Shown here piece after piece: positions 57,541-64,000 of a DNA stretch of 64,000 nt. Within the stretch, counting starts at the first letter, position 1. The number at the start of each line of letters is the position of its first letter. The stretch covers positions 6,386,001 through 6,450,000 of the forward strand of contig NZ_WNWM01000002.1 in the NCBI RefSeq assembly GCF_009727155.1. Reading direction: 5' to 3'. The notes under the pieces were generated by a model. That model did not search any database. It saw nothing but the letters and a program-made list of their open reading frames with translations, and was not told the origin of the DNA. The translations under genes were made by a program, and so were the position numbers. The DNA is from Pseudoduganella dura. Its GTDB lineage: Bacteria; Pseudomonadota; Gammaproteobacteria; Burkholderiales; Burkholderiaceae_D.

Positions 57541-57559
57541 GACTTGTTTGGTTGGTTTC

Positions 57560-59020
57560 TCAGGATGAACAGCTCACTTCCAGACCGGCAGCCCAGTCGG
57601 GCGGCAAGGCGGCATAGCGCTCGTGTTCCGGCTGCTCGTCGAACGGACGTTCCAGCACGGTCAGCAAACGCTGGACTTCGGAGAAATCCTTGTGTTGCGC
57701 CTTGTCGATTGCTACCTGGGCCAGGTAATTGCGTAATACATACTTGGGGTTGACGCGATTCATCGCAAGCTGTCGCGTCATGTCATCGCTGTTTTCCGCG
57801 CGCAGCCGCTCGCGGTACCTGCCAGCCCACGCGTCGAACGCGGGCCGGTCGATGAACAGGTCGCGCAGGGGCTCGTCTCCGCCGTCGGAATCGGCGCGCA
57901 ATCCGCCCAGCCTGCGGAAGAACAGTGTGAAATCGGCATGGTTCGCCTGCAGCAGGCTGAACATGTCGTCGAACAGCGCGCGGTCCGGCTCGCGCTGCTC
58001 CTTCAGGCCCAGCTTGGCGTGGAGCAGCGTGTCGACGGTGGTGCCGAACACGTCCTGGTAGACGTCGAGCGCTTCCTGGGTTTCCTCGACGGAACCGATC
58101 AGTGGCACCAGCGCCTGGGCCAGCGCATAGCAGTTCCAGTGACCGATCTGGGGCTGCATCGCATACGAGTAGCGACCGCCCTGGTCGGTGTGGTTGCAGA
58201 TGTGCCGGGCATCGAACGCCTCCATGAAGCCGAACGGGCCGTAGTCCAGCGTCTGGCCCAGGATCGACATGTTGTCGGTGTTCATCACGCCATGCATGAA
58301 GCCGACCGACTGCCAGTGCGCGATCATGCGCGCGGTGCGGCGCGTGACTTCTTCGAGCAGCGCGGCATAGGGATTGGCCGCGCCGCGCAGGTCCGGGTAG
58401 AAGCGGTCGATCACGTAGTCGGCGAGGATGCGCAGCCGCGCTTCGTCGTTGCGATAGAACCAGTGCTCGAAGGAACCGAAGCGCACGAACGTGGGCGCCA
58501 TGCGGATCACCACCGCGGCCGTTTCGATCGTTTCGCGGATGATGCCCTGGTCGGAGCCGACGACCGACAGCGCCCGCGTGGTGGGAATGCCCAGTGCGTG
58601 CATCGCCTCCGAACACAGGAATTCGCGGATCGACGAGCGCAGTACCGCGCGCCCGTCGCCCATCCGCGAGTACGGAGTCAGGCCGGCGCCCTTAAGCTGC
58701 AGCTCGACCGGACCCGCATCCGTGGCCACGTCGCCGAGCAGGATCGCGCGGCCATCGCCGAGCTGGCCGGCCCACACGCCGAACTGGTGGCCGGAATAGA
58801 CGGCGGACAGCGGCTTGGCGCGCTCGGGCACGCGGTTGCCGATCAGCATGTCGAGCGCGTCGGCATCGAGCGCGGCGGGATCCAGGCCGATCAGCCGCGC
58901 GGCGCTGCCGCTGATGGCGACGGCATACGGCGCCGGCAGTGGCGTGGGCATCAGCCTGGTATAGAACTCGGGCGGCAGGGACGCGAACGAGTTGTCCAGC
59001 GGGAGAGTAAGGGCAGCGAT
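57560..59020 (-). CDS. selO: Protein adenylyltransferase SelO, near-cognate start proposed
   Basis: A pseudokinase-fold enzyme that AMPylates proteins under redox stress. The first ATG is at 58951 (463 residues), but the frame is open to 59059. The codons before that ATG encode [18 protein letters not shown], the conserved SelO N-terminus. There is no ATG, GTG or TTG in that stretch. An ATC at 59020 preceded by AGGA gives 486 residues, a normal family length, and is proposed as the start. Core motifs: [53 protein letters not shown] and [12 protein letters not shown]. The SelO C-terminal Cys is present (EVSCSS). Confidence 0.9.
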   Translation of the reverse strand: MAALTLPLDNSFASLPPEFYTRLMPTPLPAPYAVAISGSAARLIGLDPAALDADALDMLIGNRVPERAKPLSAVYSGHQFGVWAGQLGDGRAILLGDVATDAGPVELQLKGAGLTPYSRMGDGRAVLRSSIREFLCSEAMHALGIPTTRALSVVGSDQGIIRETIETAAVVIRMAPTFVRFGSFEHWFYRNDEARLRILADYVIDRFYPDLRGAANPYAALLEEVTRRTARMIAHWQSVGFMHGVMNTDNMSILGQTLDYGPFGFMEAFDARHICNHTDQGGRYSYAMQPQIGHWNCYALAQALVPLIGSVEETQEALDVYQDVFGTTVDTLLHAKLGLKEQREPDRALFDDMFSLLQANHADFTLFFRRLGGLRADSDGGDEPLRDLFIDRPAFDAWAGRYRERLRAENSDDMTRQLAMNRVNPKYVLRNYLAQVAIDKAQHKDFSEVQRLLTVLERPFDEQPEHERYAALPPDWAAGLEVSCSS

Positions 59021-59164
59021 GGCGGTTCCTGACGAACGATGGTGGATATGGGGCGGATTTTACCCCAGCCTGCGATTTTCCAGCGGACGGGGTGCCGCCA
59101 AATAGCACGGTCGGTCCTTTGCGGGTATAGTGCCCGGACCCATCCAATAGAAGAGGACCGAGAC

Positions 59165-61249
59165 ATGAGTGCGGATTATGCCCTGTATGGCGAGATTGCC
59201 GTCATCACCTTCAACAACCCGCCCGTGAACGGGCTGGGCCTGGCGACGCGCACCGCCGCGGTCGACGGCCTGCGGCGCGCGCAGGAAGATCCACGGGTGA
59301 AGGCGATCGTGATCACCGGCGCCGGCAAGGCGTTTTCCGGTGGCGCCGACATCCGCGAATTCAATTCGCCGAAGGCGCTGACGGAGCCCACGCTGCACAC
59401 GCTGATCCGCACGGCGGAGGAATCGGCGAAACCGGTGGTGGCGGCGATCCACAGCGTGTGCATGGGCGGCGGCCTGGAACTGTCGCTGGGCTGCCATTAC
59501 CGGGTGACACTGCCCGGCGCCCAGGTGGCGCTGCCGGAAGTGAAGCTGGGCCTGCTGCCCGGGGCCGGCGGCACGCAGCGGCTGCCGCGCGCGCTGGGGC
59601 TCGAAACGGCGCTGGACATGATCGTGTCGGGCAATCCCGTGCCTTCCGAAAAGCTGCCGGCGCTGTTCGATGAAGTGTTCGGGGCCGATGTGGACCTGGT
59701 GCCGGCGGCGGTGGCGTTCGCGGCGAAGATCGCCGACGTGCGGCCGCTGCCCAAGGTGCGCGACCGGCAAGCCGCGCATGCCGATCCGGCGGCGTTCCTG
59801 CAGGACGCTCGCGGCCGCGTGGCGGCGGCAGCCGGGCCGTTCCCGGCACCGCTCGAATGCGTGGAGACGGTTGCCGCGGCTGTCACCATGCCGTTCGAGG
59901 CTGGCCTGGCATTCGAACGCGAACGCTTCATGCATCTGATCGGCACGCCGGAGTCGAAGGCGTTGCGGCATGCATTCTTTGCCGAGCGCGAGGCCGCGAA
60001 GGTACCCGGCGTGCCGGCCGATACGCCGCGGCGCCCGATCGAGCGGGCGGCCGTGGTCGGCGCCGGCACCATGGGCGGCGGTATCGCGATGGCGTTCGCC
60101 AATGCCGGCATTCCCGTCACCGTGCTCGAATCGACGCAGGAAGCGCTCGACAGGGGCCTGGCGGCGATCCGTGCCAGTTACGAAGGCACCGTGCGCAAGG
60201 GGCGGTTGACGCCGGAACAGCTGGCGCGGCGGATCGCGCTGATCGGCGGCACGCTGCGCTACGAGGAAATCGCCTTGGCCGACATCGTGGTCGAGGCGGT
60301 GTTCGAACAGGCGGATGTAAAGGAAGCCGTGTTCCGGCAGCTCGATGCCGTGATGAAGCCGGGCGCGATCCTGGCCACCAATACGTCGACGCTGGACGTC
60401 GACCGGATCGCGGCCGTGACGCGCCGGCCGCAGGATGTGGTCGGTACCCATTTCTTCAGCCCCGCGCAGGTGATGAAACTGCTGGAAATCGTGCGCGGCC
60501 GCGCGACCGGCAACGACGTGCTGGCCACCGTGCTGGCGCTGGCGAAGAAGCTGAAGAAGACCGGCGTGGTGGCCGGCGTATGCGACGGCTTCATCGGCAA
60601 CCGCATGATCGAACAATATGTGCGGCAGGCCGGTTTCCTGCTCAATGAAGGCTGCACCCCGGCGCAGGTGGACGGCGCGATCGAACGGTTCGGGTTCGCG
60701 ATGGGACCGTTCCGGATGAGCGACCTGGCCGGCAACGACATCGGCTGGGCGATCCGCAAGCGCCGCGCCGTGGAGCGGCCGGAGATTACCTATTCCAGGA
60801 CGGCGGACCTGCTGTGCGAGCTGGGCCGCTTCGGCCAGAAGACCGGCGCCGGCTGGTACGACTACCGGCCGGGCGACCGGACCGCGCACCCGAGTGCCGA
60901 GGTCGACGCGATGATCGCCGCGCACGTGCACGGGCTGGGCCACGCGCCGCGCGTGATCGGCGACGCGGAGGTCGTCGAACGGCTGGTGTATGCGCTGGTA
61001 AACGAAGGGGCGCGCATTCTCGAGGAAGGGATCGCGCTGCGCGCGTCGGACATCGACATGGTGTACCTGACCGGATACGGCTTCCCGCTGTTCCGCGGGG
61101 GACCGATGTTCTACGCCGATACGGTCGGGCTGCCGGCCGTGCTTGCGGCCATCGGCCGCTTCGCTGCCGGACCGCACGGGGAAGCGTGGCAGCCGGCGCC
61201 GCTGCTGGCCCGGCTGGCGGCCGAAGGCAGGGGCTTCAACGACCGTTGA
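59165..61249 (+). CDS. Enoyl-CoA hydratase / 3-hydroxyacyl-CoA dehydrogenase (FadB/FadJ-like)
   Basis: 694 residues. The N-terminal crotonase domain (about 1-190) has AGKAFSGGADIREF and PEVKLGLLPGAGGTQRLPRA, with the oxyanion hole and catalytic Glu region. The NAD-binding 3HCDH domain (about 297-475) has VVGAGTMGGGIAMAFANAG and NTSTLDVDRIA. The C-terminal 3HCDH domains follow to the end. It is the short peroxisomal-like FadB/FadJ type. No thiolase or fadA gene follows. ATG 59165 is chosen with GAGGA 6 bp upstream; the earlier in-frame codons have no support. Confidence 0.94.
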   Translation: MSADYALYGEIAVITFNNPPVNGLGLATRTAAVDGLRRAQEDPRVKAIVITGAGKAFSGGADIREFNSPKALTEPTLHTLIRTAEESAKPVVAAIHSVCMGGGLELSLGCHYRVTLPGAQVALPEVKLGLLPGAGGTQRLPRALGLETALDMIVSGNPVPSEKLPALFDEVFGADVDLVPAAVAFAAKIADVRPLPKVRDRQAAHADPAAFLQDARGRVAAAAGPFPAPLECVETVAAAVTMPFEAGLAFERERFMHLIGTPESKALRHAFFAEREAAKVPGVPADTPRRPIERAAVVGAGTMGGGIAMAFANAGIPVTVLESTQEALDRGLAAIRASYEGTVRKGRLTPEQLARRIALIGGTLRYEEIALADIVVEAVFEQADVKEAVFRQLDAVMKPGAILATNTSTLDVDRIAAVTRRPQDVVGTHFFSPAQVMKLLEIVRGRATGNDVLATVLALAKKLKKTGVVAGVCDGFIGNRMIEQYVRQAGFLLNEGCTPAQVDGAIERFGFAMGPFRMSDLAGNDIGWAIRKRRAVERPEITYSRTADLLCELGRFGQKTGAGWYDYRPGDRTAHPSAEVDAMIAAHVHGLGHAPRVIGDAEVVERLVYALVNEGARILEEGIALRASDIDMVYLTGYGFPLFRGGPMFYADTVGLPAVLAAIGRFAAGPHGEAWQPAPLLARLAAEGRGFNDR

Positions 61250-61258
61250 GCGCCGCCT

Positions 61259-61795
61259 TCAGCCGATGTGCTTGCGCATCCGCGCGAGCGGCACCTTGAT
61301 GCCGCCGGGGAGGTCGAGCTCGATCTCCCCGGTCGTTTCGTAGCCGGCTGACCGGTACAGCGGCACTCCGGGCATGGTGGCCGCCATTTCAAGGGCCGTG
61401 AAACCGGCACGCGCCGCTTCCGCCTCGCAGTGGCGGATCAGCATCGTGCCCAGCCCCTGGCGCGGCATGGACGGGTCGACGAAGAAGGCGCGGATCCGGC
61501 CCGCCTCGGTGGCCGGATCGAGCAGCGGGTCGGCCGCCGCCTTCATGCGATCGGCGCCGAACAGCGTGGCGCGCTTGCTCCACCCGCCGCAGGCCAGCGG
61601 CGTGCCGCCGCGTTCGATGACGAAGTATGTGCCGTCCCTGACCAGCTGCGTATCGACGCCGAACACGTGGCGCGTGATGGCCCGCGCCTGTTCCTCCGTG
61701 TAAAAACCCCGGCTGAGGGCGATGCCGGAGCGGGCGATCAGGGCTTCGAGGGCGGGGATGTCGTCCTGGGTGGCGGGGCGCAGTGTCAGGTCCAT
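61259..61795 (-). CDS. GNAT-family N-acetyltransferase
   Basis: 178 residues. The acetyl-CoA pyrophosphate loop is RQGLGTMLIRHCEAEAARAG (about 115-134), flanked by the beta4-beta5 strands FFVDPSMP and LEMAATMPGVPLYRSAGYE. The substrate is not predictable; the N-terminal half (MDLTLRPATQDDIPALEALI) is the usual variable part. It is 19 bp downstream of nadB on the same strand, so it is likely co-transcribed with it. Confidence 0.9.
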   Translation of the reverse strand: MDLTLRPATQDDIPALEALIARSGIALSRGFYTEEQARAITRHVFGVDTQLVRDGTYFVIERGGTPLACGGWSKRATLFGADRMKAAADPLLDPATEAGRIRAFFVDPSMPRQGLGTMLIRHCEAEAARAGFTALEMAATMPGVPLYRSAGYETTGEIELDLPGGIKVPLARMRKHIG

Positions 61796-61814
61796 GTCGG
61801 CTGGTCGGGGGCCA

Positions 61815-63428
61815 TCATCGGCTGTTCGGGGTGAGGATCGTCGGCAGCGCCTTCGGCAGGGTTTCCGGGTAATCGCGCGAAAAGTGCAGGCCGCGGCTTT
61901 CTCGGCGCTGCAACGCGCTGTTGACGATCAGCGCGGCCACGTCCACCAGGTTGCGCAGTTCGAGCAGGTCGGCCGTGATGCGGAAGTTGCGGTAGTACTC
62001 GTCGATCTCCTCCTTCAGCAGGGCGATGCGGTGCTGCGCCCGTTCCAGGCGCTTGGTCGTGCGCACGATGCCCACGTAGTTCCACATCGAGCGGCGCAGC
62101 TCGTCCCAGTTGTGGGCGATGACCACTTCCTCGTCGGCGTCGGTGACGCGGCTCTCGTCCCAGTCCGGCAGGTAGGGCGTGCCGTTCTTTTCCTTCGACA
62201 GGATGTCCTGCGCGCATGCGCGGCCGATGACGACGCATTCGAGCAGCGAATTGCTCGCCAGGCGGTTGGCGCCGTGCAGGCCGGTGTACGCCGTCTCGCC
62301 GACGGCATACAGGCCGGGCAGGTCGGTGCGGCCCAGCATGTCCGTGACGACGCCGCCGCATGTGTAGTGGGCGGCCGGTACGACGGGGATCGGTTCCTTC
62401 GTGATGTCGATGCCCAGTTCGAGGCAGCGCGCGTAGATGGTGGGGAAGTGCTCGATCAGGAACTCGGCGCCCTTGTGGCTGATGTCGAGGTGGACATAAT
62501 CGAGGCCGCGCTTCTTGATCTCGAAGTCGATCGCGCGCGCCACCACGTCGCGGGGGGCCAGTTCGGCGCGCGGATCGTGCGCCAGCATGAAGCGCTGGCC
62601 GGCCGCCGCGCCGGCCTCGGGCGGCAGCTTCAGCAGGCCGCCTTCGCCGCGCATCGCTTCCGTGATCAGGAACGATTTCGCGTAAGGGTGATACAGGCAG
62701 GTGGGGTGGAACTGGATGAACTCCATGTTGGCGACGCGGCAGCCGGCCCGCCAGGCCATCGCGATGCCGTCGCCGCTGGCGGTGTCCGGGTTGGTCGTGT
62801 ACAGGTACACCTTGCCGGCACCGCCCGTGCACATCACCGTGTGTTCGGCCGCCACGGTGTGGACTTCGCCATTGCGCACGTCCTGCACATACAGGCCGTG
62901 GCACTTCGGTTGCGCGTTGCGGCTCGACGGGCGGGGACCGAGCTTGTCCGACGTGATCAGGTCGATCGCGCAGTGGTGCTCGAACAGGGAGATGTTCGGG
63001 TGCGCGCGCACCTTCTCCTCCAGCGTGACCTGTACCGCGTGGCCCGTGGCATCGGCCGCGTGGATGATGCGGCGCTGGCTGTGGCCGCCCTCGCGCGTCA
63101 GGTGAAAGCCCAGTTCGGCCGTGGTGTCGCGGGTGAAGGGCACGCCCTGGGCAATCAGCCATTCGATCGCTTCGCGGCCATGTTCGACGATGTAGCGCGT
63201 GGCGCCTTCGTCGCACAGGCCGGCGCCGGCAACCAGCGTGTCGTCGATGTGTTCGGCGTGGCTGTCGCCGGAATCGAGGACGGCGGCAATGCCGCCCTGG
63301 GCCCAGTTGCTGGCCCCATCGAGCAGTTCGCGCTTGGAAATGATGGCAACCCGGCGCGTCTCGGCCAGGTGCAGGGCGACCGACAGGCCGGCCAGCCCGC
63401 TGCCGACAATGGCTACGTCAAATTTCAT
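61815..63428 (-). CDS. nadB: L-aspartate oxidase
   Basis: Oxidises L-aspartate to iminoaspartate, the first step of de novo NAD synthesis. It is 537 residues. The N-terminal FAD motif is [32 protein letters not shown] and the [10 protein letters not shown] region, [14 protein letters not shown] and the [17 protein letters not shown] active-site loop (here [13 protein letters not shown]) follow. A C-terminal helical domain ends the protein. nadA and nadC are not in the window. Start at ATG 63428; the sequence upstream is AT-rich. Confidence 0.96.
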   Translation of the reverse strand: MKFDVAIVGSGLAGLSVALHLAETRRVAIISKRELLDGASNWAQGGIAAVLDSGDSHAEHIDDTLVAGAGLCDEGATRYIVEHGREAIEWLIAQGVPFTRDTTAELGFHLTREGGHSQRRIIHAADATGHAVQVTLEEKVRAHPNISLFEHHCAIDLITSDKLGPRPSSRNAQPKCHGLYVQDVRNGEVHTVAAEHTVMCTGGAGKVYLYTTNPDTASGDGIAMAWRAGCRVANMEFIQFHPTCLYHPYAKSFLITEAMRGEGGLLKLPPEAGAAAGQRFMLAHDPRAELAPRDVVARAIDFEIKKRGLDYVHLDISHKGAEFLIEHFPTIYARCLELGIDITKEPIPVVPAAHYTCGGVVTDMLGRTDLPGLYAVGETAYTGLHGANRLASNSLLECVVIGRACAQDILSKEKNGTPYLPDWDESRVTDADEEVVIAHNWDELRRSMWNYVGIVRTTKRLERAQHRIALLKEEIDEYYRNFRITADLLELRNLVDVAALIVNSALQRRESRGLHFSRDYPETLPKALPTILTPNSR

Positions 63429-63609
63429 GGTGAGAAAGGTATTTTTGGCGGTAAAGACTCAAGACTATAGACCATTTGCAAACTTGCGTCATGCCCGGGG
63501 CTGTTTTGCGCCGTCTCAACGCCGGCATGGCTGAGGTACGGCATCATGGCTGAGCCATCCATAGCGTGATGGCGGTTGCGCCCACCGGACGGGCGGGGGA
63601 GCTTTGACC

Positions 63610-64000
63610 GTGATCCGGATTTTCAACCACTATGTTTCGCGCACCGGTTTCATTCTGCTGCTGTTCGAAATGCTGATCCTGCATGCCGCCGCCAGCGCGA
63701 CGGCACTGCTCTGGAGCGGCACGCCCCGCGGCAGTTCGGATGCCTACCTGACAGGCATGCTGTTCGCGCTCGTCAACGTGTTCGCCATGAGCACGCTCGG
63801 CCTGTACCAGCAGCTGTTCCGCGAAGATCTGCGCGGTGCTCTGATGCGCATACCGCCCGCGTTCGCGGTGGGCTTCGTGCTGCTGTCGGCGTTGATGGAG
63901 GTCACGCCGGCGATCGATCTCGGTCGCGCGACGGGGCTTGCGTTCGTGCTGGGCGGCGCCTGCGTGCTGATGACGCGCGTGCTGCTCTTTACATCGGCGC
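63610..64000 (+). CDS. XrtA-system (TIGR03013-type) exopolysaccharide glycosyltransferase, N-terminal fragment
   Basis: 130 complete codons to the right edge. It begins MIRIFNHYVSRTGFILLLFE, which closely resembles the N-terminus of the PEP-CTERM/XrtA system sugar transferases (EpsB/WcaJ-like undecaprenyl-phosphate glycosyltransferases). Four hydrophobic segments are visible, at about 13-37, 45-65, 80-100 and 110-128. GTG 63610 follows GGGGGAG by 8 bp; a TTG two codons earlier is too close to the ribosome site. The catalytic C-terminal domain is off the edge. It marks the start of an exopolysaccharide/PEP-CTERM locus. Confidence 0.8.
   Translation, partial: MIRIFNHYVSRTGFILLLFEMLILHAAASATALLWSGTPRGSSDAYLTGMLFALVNVFAMSTLGLYQQLFREDLRGALMRIPPAFAVGFVLLSALMEVTPAIDLGRATGLAFVLGGACVLMTRVLLFTSA

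Overview
The window comes from the chromosome of a high-GC betaproteobacterium. It is most likely an Oxalobacteraceae member of the Massilia/Duganella/Pseudoduganella type. The reasons are the strong G/C third-position bias, the gene order tig-clpP-clpX-lon-hupB-tRNAs-ppiD, a squalene/hopanoid set hpnCDE, the order selO-msrB-yciB-bolA-PPIase, and the start of an exosortase A (XrtA)-type exopolysaccharide glycosyltransferase at the right edge. The genus is an inference; no rRNA is present to confirm it.

Layout. 1-3.3 kb: the N-terminal 1103 codons of a giant DUF4011/helicase protein running off the left end, then a hypothetical gene. 4.1-11.7 kb: an XRE-cupin regulator divergent from a threonine/serine catabolic set (kbl, SDR threonine dehydrogenase, sdaA), followed by thrC, moeA and moaD. 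11.7-16.4 kb: a small membrane protein, a flavoprotein, a low-GC membrane protein of unknown function, and a DUF1700/DUF2807 operon led by a 38-residue membrane peptide. 16.5-23.9 kb: hpnCDE divergent from a two-gene RND efflux operon. 24.2-34 kb: the protein quality-control block (tRNA-Leu, tig, clpP, clpX, lon, hupB, tRNA-Val, two tRNA-Asp, ppiD), with many terminators, hairpins and an 11-bp tandem array in its spacers. 34-41.8 kb: selU, tesA, a lone LolD-like ATPase, nnr and 5-oxoprolinase. 41.8-46.3 kb: an SPFH/ribbon-helix-helix pair sharing an intergenic region with an operon made of a 41-codon peptide and a MacA/MacB-like exporter. 46.5-51.3 kb: purL and sodC. 51.4-54.4 kb: a decayed alpha/beta hydrolase, a second 41-codon peptide gene, a LysR regulator and a threonine-dehydratase-like enzyme. 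54.5-59 kb: two tandem parvulin PPIases, bolA, yciB, msrB and selO. 59-63.4 kb: a FadB/FadJ-like enzyme, a GNAT and nadB. 63.6 kb to the end: the XrtA-system glycosyltransferase.

Most of the window is housekeeping. The best candidate for something undescribed is the 41-codon, proline-rich, Gly-Gly-containing peptide gene (43051-43176). It lies 6 bp upstream of a tightly coupled adaptor/ATPase/permease operon, next to a perfect 18-bp palindrome and a divergent SPFH gene. It has the layout of a small exported peptide and its dedicated MacAB-type transporter, without a recognisable maturation enzyme. Secondary leads are the non-coding structures: the 11-bp array before clpX, the palindrome cluster after the tRNA-Asp pair, and promoter-plus-terminator leaders before lon and ppiD. 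Also worth noting is a selO gene whose conserved N-terminus lies upstream of any ATG/GTG/TTG codon.
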